Of a stretch of 64,000 nucleotides of DNA, positions 55,564 to 64,000 are shown piece by piece; position 1 is the stretch's first letter; each line of letters begins with the position of its first letter. Made by a program: the position numbers and the translations under genes. The DNA is from Azospirillum sp. B21 (GTDB lineage Bacteria; Pseudomonadota; Alphaproteobacteria; Azospirillales; Azospirillaceae): contig NZ_VTTO01000003.1 in assembly GCF_008364825.1 (NCBI RefSeq), forward strand, positions 62,001 to 126,000, written 5' to 3'. The notes under the pieces were generated by a model, which was not told the DNA's origin, made no database searches, and saw only the letters and a program-made list of their open reading frames with translations.

Positions 55564-58029
55564 ATGGCTGCCGAAACACAGACTCCAGACAAAACCATTT
55601 ATCTCGGTCTCGCGATGTCCGGTGCGATTTCCGCCGGTGCCTATTCCGCCGGCGTGCTCGATTTCCTGGTGGAAGCGCTGGAGGAATGGGAGGCGGCGAA
55701 GCGGCGGGACATCGCCAACGGCACCCGGACGGTGCCCCATCACAAGGTCGTCATCGCGACGATGACCGGCGCGTCGGCAGGCGCCATCACCAGCTCCATC
55801 GGCTCGCTCTGCGCCGGCATGGGCGCGCGGCCCTCGAAGGCCGGCCGGCCGAACGACCCCACCTACGCCGCGCGTGACGAGGCGGGAACGGCCGGCAAGG
55901 TCCCCTGGCACGTCCTGCCGGAACTCTATCAAGCCTGGGTGGACGGCCCGGCCTTCGTGAAGAGCGATGCAGACAAGGCCGCGGCAAAGCAGGCGGAGAG
56001 CGGGACGCCGACGATCCCCGGGCTGCTGGACAATTCGGATTTGCCTGCCGGCACCAAGTTGGGCGACGTGTACTCGCTTCTCAACGCCCAGCCGCTGATG
56101 AACATCGGCCGCAAGGCGCTGGCCGACCTGGAGGTGGCGGCGAGCGCCCCCGAACGTCAGCCTCCGCGTCCCTACATCGCCGAGACTCTGCATGTGCTCC
56201 TGACCCAGACCAACACCCGCGGCATCCCCTACAAGATCGAGGTGCGGGGCGGTATGGGCGGATCGGCCTACGGCATGATGAACCACCTCGACCATGCCCA
56301 TTTCGTTCTGAAGGGCCTGGGAGGCGCGTCTTTCGTCAGCCCATGGGCCCAATCGGATGCGGCCTACAGCTACAGCGTCGAGTCGAACTTCAATGGTGCG
56401 GCGGCACGGAACAAGGACTGGCTGTGGTTCGAGAACAAGGACGGGGAGAAGCCGAAGGATTATACGCAGCCCAACAGCAAGCGGCTGGTCAAGAACACGC
56501 TTGCGTCCGGGGCCTTCCCGATCGGGCTCTCGGCCCTGGACCTGGTGACTCCGCTGTCGCACTACGCCCAGCGCGCCTGGCCGATGAGCATCCCTCCTGA
56601 CCGGTTCAAGGAGATCAAGCCCCAGTGGCCGTGGGGGAACGGCTCCTCCGGCAGCGGAACGGTCCTGCGGCCGCCGGAGAATTACCGCTTCGCGGCGGTG
56701 GACGGCGGCGCCATCAACAACGATCCCTTCGATCTCGCCCGCTACGCGCTGATGGAAAATCCCCCCGAACGGGCGCCGAGCGATGTGGCGGAAGTCAACC
56801 GCATCGTCGTGATGATCAGCCCCTTCCCCGAGGCCCCGACCATCGACGGCCTCAATCCGGATGGGAGCGCGAACACCCGGCTGACCAAGATCGTCTCGAA
56901 GATGATCGGCATGTTCGTCGAACAGAGCCGCTTCCGCCCCGACGTGCTGATGCGCGCCCTGGACAACACCGGGGCCGACCTGTGGCGCATCTCCCCGTCG
57001 CGCTTCGTCGGTACCCAGTCGCAGTCGGCGGCCATCGCCTGCGGCCTGTGGGGCGGCTTCGGCGGCTTCCTCGACATCGAGTTCCGGCGCCATGATTACG
57101 AGTTGGGCCGCCGCAACTGTCAGCGGTTCCTGCAGTCCTGGTTCGGCCTGCCCGACAACAATCCGCACATCGACGCGGTGGGCGAGCCGATCAGCCGCGT
57201 GATGAAGACCGACGAAGCCGGCGAGGAGATCCGTTACCCCATCATCCCGCTCTGCGGCACGGCGCGCATCGAGGTGACGCCCCGCGACTGGCCGACGGTC
57301 ACGCCGCAGATCTATCAGAGCTTCGTGGACGCGGCCATGGCGCGTTACGACCGGCTGGTCGATCTCGGATGGAAGCAGCTTCTGGAGTCCCTCAGCACCG
57401 TCGAGGCCGCCGTCACCCGTTACAATGTCCTCACCTGGGCCGTGTTCAAAAAGGCGCGATCGAGCACGCTGAAGGCCATCCGCAAATCCACCTTTCCCGA
57501 TCTGGTCCACCGCGACCAGATCCTGCAGGAAGACCTGCGCCGGGTTCTGGAATGCTGCATGGACGACAAACCGTCGCCCTACATCCTGACCATGCGCCTG
57601 CTGAAGAGCTTCCCCGACCTGAAAAGCAGCAAGAAGATCATCTTCGACGTCATGCGCGGTACGGCCTCGCTGCCGACCGACGTCATCGCCGAAAACATCT
57701 GTCTTCTGCTGGCCCGGTCGATCGACAAGTGCCCGGTCGAGGTGGATCACGTCACCGCGCTGTTCGCCAAGGACGCTCCGGTCTACCGCTCGGCAGACAG
57801 CGTCCTGGACGAGCTGAGGCTGGCCTACGCCGATGTCCCGCCGGACGCCATGGCCGACGACGTGGCAAAACTCATGGAGAAGTTGCAGGGGTACGGCTAC
57901 ATCGCCACCGAACAATGGACCGGAATCGGCACCGGCGATCCCAAGAAGGCGGGTTGGATCGGGTGGAGCAAGACCACTCCCGCCTATCGCTACGCCTACC
58001 GTGACGACGGTGACACGATCGACATCTGA
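55564..58029 (+). CDS. Large patatin-like phospholipase
   Basis: An 821-residue protein whose first half is a patatin domain: GLAMSGAISAGAYSAGVLDF (oxyanion region), MTGASAGAITSSIG with the nucleophile Ser in GASAG, and AVDGGAINNDPFDLARYAL with the catalytic Asp of the DG dyad. Long inserts separate these, and the C-terminal 250 residues (VDAAMARYDRLVDLGWKQLL onward) are mostly helical with no domain I recognise. No signal peptide or membrane segment is evident, so lipase activity in the cytosol or on the inner membrane is likely. No adjacent cyclic-nucleotide synthase gene, so no evidence for a CBASS-type role. It may be controlled by the upstream palindrome. Confidence 0.85.
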   Translation: MAAETQTPDKTIYLGLAMSGAISAGAYSAGVLDFLVEALEEWEAAKRRDIANGTRTVPHHKVVIATMTGASAGAITSSIGSLCAGMGARPSKAGRPNDPTYAARDEAGTAGKVPWHVLPELYQAWVDGPAFVKSDADKAAAKQAESGTPTIPGLLDNSDLPAGTKLGDVYSLLNAQPLMNIGRKALADLEVAASAPERQPPRPYIAETLHVLLTQTNTRGIPYKIEVRGGMGGSAYGMMNHLDHAHFVLKGLGGASFVSPWAQSDAAYSYSVESNFNGAAARNKDWLWFENKDGEKPKDYTQPNSKRLVKNTLASGAFPIGLSALDLVTPLSHYAQRAWPMSIPPDRFKEIKPQWPWGNGSSGSGTVLRPPENYRFAAVDGGAINNDPFDLARYALMENPPERAPSDVAEVNRIVVMISPFPEAPTIDGLNPDGSANTRLTKIVSKMIGMFVEQSRFRPDVLMRALDNTGADLWRISPSRFVGTQSQSAAIACGLWGGFGGFLDIEFRRHDYELGRRNCQRFLQSWFGLPDNNPHIDAVGEPISRVMKTDEAGEEIRYPIIPLCGTARIEVTPRDWPTVTPQIYQSFVDAAMARYDRLVDLGWKQLLESLSTVEAAVTRYNVLTWAVFKKARSSTLKAIRKSTFPDLVHRDQILQEDLRRVLECCMDDKPSPYILTMRLLKSFPDLKSSKKIIFDVMRGTASLPTDVIAENICLLLARSIDKCPVEVDHVTALFAKDAPVYRSADSVLDELRLAYADVPPDAMADDVAKLMEKLQGYGYIATEQWTGIGTGDPKKAGWIGWSKTTPAYRYAYRDDGDTIDI

Positions 58030-58059
58030 TACCGCAACCGCAGTCCGGCGGAGGCCCGC

Positions 58060-58695
58060 TCACCAATGGCGCAGCGGGCCGACGTCGACGTGGACGAAGT
58101 TGCTGTCGGGGTAATAGCCGACACCGCCGCCGCGCAGGCTCAGCGCCGCGCGCTGGAGCTGGCGGGTCGACATCTTCGGCACCCGCAGGTCGATGGCCAT
58201 GCCGCGCATGTGGAAGCTGTTCTGGGCGACGCCGCTGTGGTCGGCCTCGCGCAGCATCGCGTTGGATTCCGGCGAGCGGTAGCCGGACACGATCTCGATC
58301 GGTCCCTTGCGGCCGATCTTGCGGCTCAAATTGTGGACCAGATCCAGCAGCTTCGGGTCGATGGGATGGACCGAGTTGTTGCGGTGGTCGCGCAGCAGGT
58401 GGTTGATCGCCCGCACGGCATCGCGCACATAGCGGCCCTTCGCCCAGTACTCGGCACTGACCCTCTCGCCGGTGTGCAGGTTCACCAGGGACAGCACCCG
58501 GGGTGGGGCGCGGAGCGCCGCAGCCTCGGCCTCCTCGCTCGCGAACAGGGTTCCCCCGGCAGAGGCGACCGCCGCCAGGCCCAGGCCGGCGCGCAGAAGA
58601 GAGCGGCGATCGAGATGACGGCGTTCGGTGGCGTGGCTCTCGCCAACGCTCGGGCGTGCGGTCGTGGTCGACCGGGCGTCCGCATCCTTCATCAT
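58060..58695 (-). CDS. Tat-exported DUF882 (M15-like peptidase fold) protein
   Basis: A 211-residue protein with a twin-arginine signal (DRRSLLRAGLGLAAVASAG, ending near AEAAA). The mature part has the DUF882 layout: LSLVNLHTGERVSAEYW, VSGYRSPESNAML, SFHMRGMAIDLRVP and FVHVDVGPLRHW. The His and Asp residues in these motifs correspond to the zinc ligands of LAS-type peptidoglycan peptidases, so a cell-wall role is likely but unproven. It converges on the patatin gene. Confidence 0.87.
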   Translation of the reverse strand: MMKDADARSTTTARPSVGESHATERRHLDRRSLLRAGLGLAAVASAGGTLFASEEAEAAALRAPPRVLSLVNLHTGERVSAEYWAKGRYVRDAVRAINHLLRDHRNNSVHPIDPKLLDLVHNLSRKIGRKGPIEIVSGYRSPESNAMLREADHSGVAQNSFHMRGMAIDLRVPKMSTRQLQRAALSLRGGGVGYYPDSNFVHVDVGPLRHW

Positions 58696-59255
58696 TCTTC
58701 CTTCATATCCCGTTTTTCCGCTCCGGGGCGCCGTCTCCGTCCTTCGGAGCCCGTCATCCCGGTTACGGCCAAAGTCACACCCCGGCCAAGGTCAGGGCGT
58801 GCTGCGGTGCGTTAGTCCGAAAGGTGGGACACTTTTAGGATGTCTGTGGCCTTTGCTGTCAAGAAACGATTGCTTAACCGTTGCCGGTTTTCGGCCGAGT
58901 CCAGGGTTTCCGCCGAACAGCGGGCAGGCCGACCCGGATGCTGGGTCGAAGCTGTTCGCGACTCGTTCGCAGCCGGTTCGATTACAGAACCGTAACGTGC
59001 GCGACTCGGGAGCTTCACCGTAGAATTGCCCTGTCGGACCGGAAGGAAGGGCTCGGCCGTCCGTATGGCCAAGCTTCTGTTTTTCATACCGGACCTTCGT
59101 CCGGTGCCGCATCGGCCGGCCGGATGCCATAGAGGCGCACTCCCGAACCGCATCCTCCGAAAGAGTGAACGCAAAAGGGGATTCATTCAGCCTTCGGTAA
59201 GGAATGAATCGCATGATTGTCGCTATGTAACCAATTTCACGGCGTCAACCTGCCC
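58696..59255. other. 560-bp intergenic region without recognised gene
   Basis: No coding region with family similarity, promoter or RNA gene is recognised. Two hairpins are visible: CGGTTC-N7-GAACCG at about 58974-58992, and GATTCATT(cag)CCTT-cggt-AAGGAATGAATC at 59180-59210. The latter is 46 bp before the pentapeptide gene. The base composition is slightly lower in GC than the flanking genes. Confidence 0.5.
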
Positions 59256-60572
59256 GTGCCCACCGCGACCGCCCCTACCGCTTCCACTGTGTCCTTCTTT
59301 CGGCCCGATCAATTGGCCGAGGTGCTGGACCGGCACGCCCGCTGGATCAAGGGACAGCCGGGCGGTGCCCGCGCCAACCTCGCCATGGCCGACCTGGAGG
59401 GGGTGGACCTGTCGCAGCGCGACCTGCGCGGCGCCCGTCTGGTCGGCGCGCGGCTCGCCCGCGGCCGGCTGAACGGCACCAATCTGGCCGGCGCCGACCT
59501 GTTCGGCGTCGATCTGCGCGATGCCGACATCAGCCGCGCCAACCTGATGCAGACCGATCTGCGCGGCGCCCGCCTGCGCGCGGCCGATTTCTCCAACGCC
59601 AACCTGAAGGGGGCGGACCTGCGCGCCGGCACGCTGGAACCGGGCGGCAGCGCAAGGCGCGGCACCGGCCCCGATGCGCCCAGCGGCCAGGATGCCGAAA
59701 GCGCCCGCCAGCTCCACAAGGCGGCGCTCGCCCGCCTGCAGAACGGCACGACGGCGGAGGGGGGAATTCCCACCGACCTGACCGGCGCGGTGCTGCGCGG
59801 CGCCAACCTGTCCGATGCCGACCTGACCGGTGCCGTGCTGCAGAATGCCGACCTGTCGGGGGCGGTCCTGACCGGCGCGGATTTGACCGGCGCGCGGCTG
59901 AACGGCGCCAACCTGTCGGGGGCGTCGCTCGACGGCACCCGCTTCGACAAGGCCGACATGGTCGGCACCCGCATGGCCGACTGCGACCTGTCCTCCACCC
60001 GGATCGCCACCGCGCAGATGACCCGGCCGATCGACAGCATCGGGTCGGAGATCCAGCGCGCCATCTTCGACCATGAACGCTGGATCGACAGCGTCGGCCA
60101 GCGCGGCCAGCGCGCCGACCTGGACGGCGCCGACCTCAGCCGCGCCGACCTGCGCAACGTCAATCTCAGCGCCGCATCCCTGCGCGGGGCGAACCTGTCG
60201 GCGGCGGCGCTGACCGGCGCCCGGCTGATGATGACCGACCTCTCCGGCGCCAATCTGGAGGGCGCCAACCTGATGGGCGCCGACCTGTCCGGCGCCAATC
60301 TCAGCTATGCCCTGCTGACCAACGCCGACCTGACGCGGGTGCGGCTGGGGCCGGCGGCGATCAAGGACCCGTCGGGGCGCCCGACCGGCCGCTCCTGGGC
60401 CGCCAACCTGATGGGGGCCGACATGCGCGGTGCCCTGCTGGTCGGAACCTGCCTGGTCCAGGCCAACCTGTCCGACGCCAATCTCGACAGCGCCGATCTG
60501 GACGGCGCCGACCTTGCCGGCGCCAAGCTGCAGCGCGCCATGCTTCCGGGCCGTCCACCCCGGCGGGGGTAG
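59256..60572 (+). CDS. Large pentapeptide-repeat protein
   Basis: A 438-residue protein with two pentapeptide arrays (about residues 45-270 and 300-430) in A(D/N)LxG register, e.g. ADLFGVDLRDADISRANLMQ. Each array is introduced by a cap: VLDRHARWIKGQPGGARANL and IFDHERWIDSVGQRGQRADL, the same cap as in the protein at 31088-32584. It lacks that protein's PilZ-like domain. No signal or membrane segment. The start is uncertain: GTG at 59256 has no clear Shine-Dalgarno, and TTG at 59217 is also possible. Confidence 0.8.
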   Translation: MPTATAPTASTVSFFRPDQLAEVLDRHARWIKGQPGGARANLAMADLEGVDLSQRDLRGARLVGARLARGRLNGTNLAGADLFGVDLRDADISRANLMQTDLRGARLRAADFSNANLKGADLRAGTLEPGGSARRGTGPDAPSGQDAESARQLHKAALARLQNGTTAEGGIPTDLTGAVLRGANLSDADLTGAVLQNADLSGAVLTGADLTGARLNGANLSGASLDGTRFDKADMVGTRMADCDLSSTRIATAQMTRPIDSIGSEIQRAIFDHERWIDSVGQRGQRADLDGADLSRADLRNVNLSAASLRGANLSAAALTGARLMMTDLSGANLEGANLMGADLSGANLSYALLTNADLTRVRLGPAAIKDPSGRPTGRSWAANLMGADMRGALLVGTCLVQANLSDANLDSADLDGADLAGAKLQRAMLPGRPPRRG

Positions 60573-60620
60573 GACCCTCCGGGAGGCGAACGCCCGTCCT
60601 CCCTCGCGGCAGGCGGTCCC

Positions 60621-62354
<1,734 letters not shown>

Positions 62355-62428
62355 TGCTAAGGCACCACCGGAGTGGCAGGAAATGGTTGAGGACGTGGTT
62401 TGCGGCGGACGGGCGGGTGTTCCCCCGG

Positions 62429-63025
62429 TCACGCCGCCCCGGTCAGCAGCCGGGTCAATTCCACCGCAGTCTTCACCCGCATCTTCTCGAACACGTGGCT
62501 GCGATGGACTTCCACCGTGCGCATGCTGATGCCCAGCTCGTCGGCGATGACCTTGTTCAGCCGGCCGGCGACGACCAGCTCCATCACCTGCCGTTCGCGC
62601 TGGGTCAGGGTGGCCAGCCTTGCCGCCAGCCCAGCCTGTCCCGCCTCGCGCTCGCGCTGTTCGGCGTCGAAGGCCAGGGCGTCGATCACCCGGTCGACCA
62701 GTTCGTTGTCGTTGAACGGCTTCTCGACGAAGTCGCGGGCCCCCTTCTTCAGGGCGCTGACGGCGATGGGAACGTCGCCATGGCCGGTCAGGAAGATCAC
62801 CGGCATCCGGCATCCCTTGGACAGCAGCCGGTCGAACAGCTCCAGCCCGCTCATCCCCTCCATGCGGATATCCAGCAGAAGGCAGCCGGCCATGTCCGGC
62901 CTCCACGCCTCCAGGAAGGCTTCCGCGGCGGGCCAGCCGGCCACCGGCACGTTGCGCGACTGGAACAGCCAGCCGAGCGCGTCGCGGATCGCCTCGTCAT
63001 CGTCGACGATGTGGAGCGTGGTCAT
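62429..63025 (-). CDS. FixJ/NarL-type response regulator
   Basis: A 198-residue regulator. The receiver (1-120) has HIVDDDEAIRDALGW, the phosphoacceptor Asp in CLLLDIRMEGMSG, FLTGHGDVPIAVSALKKGA and EKPFNDNELVD. The C-terminal LuxR-type helix-turn-helix (about 135-195) has LTQRERQVMELVVAGRLNK and GISMRTVEVHRSHVFEKM. This is the FixJ/DctR/TtrR subgroup. The start MTTLHIV overlaps the upstream kinase stop by 4 bp. Targets are unknown. Confidence 0.93.
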   Translation of the reverse strand: MTTLHIVDDDEAIRDALGWLFQSRNVPVAGWPAAEAFLEAWRPDMAGCLLLDIRMEGMSGLELFDRLLSKGCRMPVIFLTGHGDVPIAVSALKKGARDFVEKPFNDNELVDRVIDALAFDAEQREREAGQAGLAARLATLTQRERQVMELVVAGRLNKVIADELGISMRTVEVHRSHVFEKMRVKTAVELTRLLTGAA

Positions 63026-64000
63026 TCTGCGGCCTCTGCGCTTTGGTCTGAAACTCGGCCCGAGGATTGGGCGTGCACCGGCAGGGTGAACAGGAAGCGT
63101 GTCCCGGCGGAGTTGCCGTCCGGGGCATCCTCCGCCGCCACCGCTTCGAACCACAGCCGGCCGCGGTGGTGCTCGACGATAGAGCGGCAGATGTTCAGGC
63201 CCATCCCCATACCTTCGCGCTTAGTTGTGAAGAAAGGGGAAAACAGGCGCTCCGCCACATCGGGCGCCACACCGCATCCGCGGTCGCGGATCTCCGTCAG
63301 CAGCACGCCGTCCCCGGCGTCGTCCCCCCCTCCCTCCCGGCGGACGGTGACGGTCAGGCGGCGGTCGTCGAGCGGGGTGCGGGCCATCGCCTCGATCCCG
63401 TTGCGCATCAGGTTCAGCACGACCTGCTGCAGCAGAATGCGGTCGCCGGTGACCGGCGGCAGGTCGGCCGGGGCGTCCAGTTCCACCCGCACGCCCAGCC
63501 GGGCGGCGTCGGCGCCGGTCAGCCCAACGCAATCCTCCAGCACGCGGGCGAGCGAGCATGGGGCGACGTTCGGGTCGCGCTTGCGCACAAAGTCGTGGAT
63601 CCGCCGCACCACCTGCCCGGCGCGCTTGGCCTGCGCCGCCAGCTTCTCCAGCGCCGCGGCGACCTCGTCGGTGTCGAACCGGCCGGAGCGCAGGCGGTTC
63701 AGGCAGCCGGTGCAATAGCTGGCGATGGCCGACAGCGGCTGGTTCAGCTCATGCGCCAGGGTGGACGCCATCTCGCCCATCGTGATCAGGCGGGAGGTCT
63801 GCTGCAGCCGCTCCTGCTGCTGGCGGGCAAGCTCCTCGGCATGCTTGCGTTCGGTGATGTCGAGGACGGAGCCCATCCAGCCGGTCTGGCGCCCGTTGGC
63901 GTCGATCAGCGGCGCCTCGTAGATCAGCGCGTCGAACCGTTCGCCGTCGGCGCGCCGGAACCGCATCTCCAGCCCGGTTTCCGGTGCGCGGCCGGCCAGC
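63022..64000 (-). CDS. PAS-domain sensor histidine kinase, FixL/DctS-like (partial, N-terminus outside the window)
   Basis: The visible C-terminal 326 residues begin inside a PAS/PAC domain (RFRRADGERFDALIYEAPLI then GSVLDITERKHAEE). The HisKA helix is MGEMASTLAHELNQPLSAIA, the wording of the FixL/DctS group, followed by an ATPase domain with NLMRNGIEAM, DRGCGVAP and GMGMGLNICRSIVEHH. The gene runs off the right edge, so the sensor part is not seen. Its stop overlaps the FixJ-type regulator start (ATGA), so the two form a cognate pair. No heme-ligand region is visible to test oxygen sensing. Confidence 0.88.
   Translation of the reverse strand, partial: LAGRAPETGLEMRFRRADGERFDALIYEAPLIDANGRQTGWMGSVLDITERKHAEELARQQQERLQQTSRLITMGEMASTLAHELNQPLSAIASYCTGCLNRLRSGRFDTDEVAAALEKLAAQAKRAGQVVRRIHDFVRKRDPNVAPCSLARVLEDCVGLTGADAARLGVRVELDAPADLPPVTGDRILLQQVVLNLMRNGIEAMARTPLDDRRLTVTVRREGGGDDAGDGVLLTEIRDRGCGVAPDVAERLFSPFFTTKREGMGMGLNICRSIVEHHRGRLWFEAVAAEDAPDGNSAGTRFLFTLPVHAQSSGRVSDQSAEAAE

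Noticed and set aside
55564-58029. Patatin as a CBASS or other defence effector
   Set aside because: No CD-NTase, ubiquitin-like or sensor gene lies next to it, and the protein is far longer than CapV-type effectors. Kept as a stand-alone phospholipase.
58970-58995. GGTTCGATTACAGAACC as a tRNA T-arm
   Set aside because: The loop and stem lengths do not fit a T-arm and no acceptor, D or anticodon arms could be found around it.
59400-60540. Periodic DNA that could be read as tandem repeats or a CRISPR-like array
   Set aside because: The 15-bp period comes from pentapeptide codons within one open reading frame; there are no identical repeats with unique spacers.

Overview
The window is a 64 kb, GC-rich (by eye roughly two thirds G+C) chromosomal segment of an alphaproteobacterium. 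Gene content and order point to an Azospirillum-like member of the Rhodospirillales: dapF-mtaB-ftsY; a CysN/CysC (NodQ-type) fusion with a DUF2849-cysI-DUF934 sulfite reductase cluster; an ArsR-methyltransferase gene joined to metF; MlaA/MlaC; and many signalling and pentapeptide-repeat proteins. The species is inferred from gene content only. No tRNA, rRNA, CRISPR array, prophage or intact insertion sequence was seen.

Layout. 1-6.2 kb (minus strand): ftsY (cut by the window edge), mtaB and dapF, then a three-gene Gtr-like membrane glycosylation set. 6.3-13.1 kb: LysR/MFS divergent pair, leuD-leuB with a strong terminator, a KGG-repeat stress protein behind an EcfG-like promoter, a CitE-like lyase and pdxY. 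13.1-16.8 kb: a sensor kinase and zapE. 16.8-24.3 kb (minus): an acetoin/2,3-butanediol operon acoX-acoA-acoB-acoC-SDR-bdh-lipA, preceded by an exact sigma-54 promoter and two upstream palindromes. Divergent from it is a D-lactate/glycolate-type FAD dehydrogenase with a GntR/FadR-type operator. 26-34.3 kb: DUF188, ettA, a secreted cupin, a YsnF/DUF2382 stress locus behind a second EcfG-like promoter, a pentapeptide-PilZ fusion, and mlaA-mlaC. 34.7-41.2 kb (plus): methionine genes arsR-MT, metF, two DUF29 genes and metH, with a perfect 16-bp palindrome between the -35 and -10 of the likely promoter. 41.2-42.7 kb: an MNT-HEPN-MNT toxin-antitoxin-like array followed by an AT-rich accessory ORF. 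42.7-48.4 kb: thioesterase, secreted pentapeptide protein, diguanylate cyclase, nitronate monooxygenase, and a MetR-like regulator divergent from an MFS gene. 48.4-55.3 kb: two divergent sulfate assimilation operons (cysH-cysD-cysNC, and cysG N-domain-DUF2849-cysI-DUF934). 55.5-64 kb: a large patatin, a Tat-exported DUF882 protein, a second large pentapeptide protein, and a two-component operon with two kinases and one FixJ-type regulator (cut by the window edge).

How the parts connect. Two carbon-source units share the 24.25-24.58 kb region: acetoin/butanediol oxidation (sigma-54 type control) and lactate/glycolate oxidation (GntR type control). Sulfate assimilation and the methionine cycle supply sulfur amino acids, and the ArsR-methyltransferase is a plausible SAH/SAM-linked repressor of metF/metH. 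The stress genes share an EcfG-like promoter signature. A 106-109 bp double-hairpin repeat occurs three times, once inside the aco operon. The least explained region is the MNT-HEPN-MNT array with its AT-rich neighbour.
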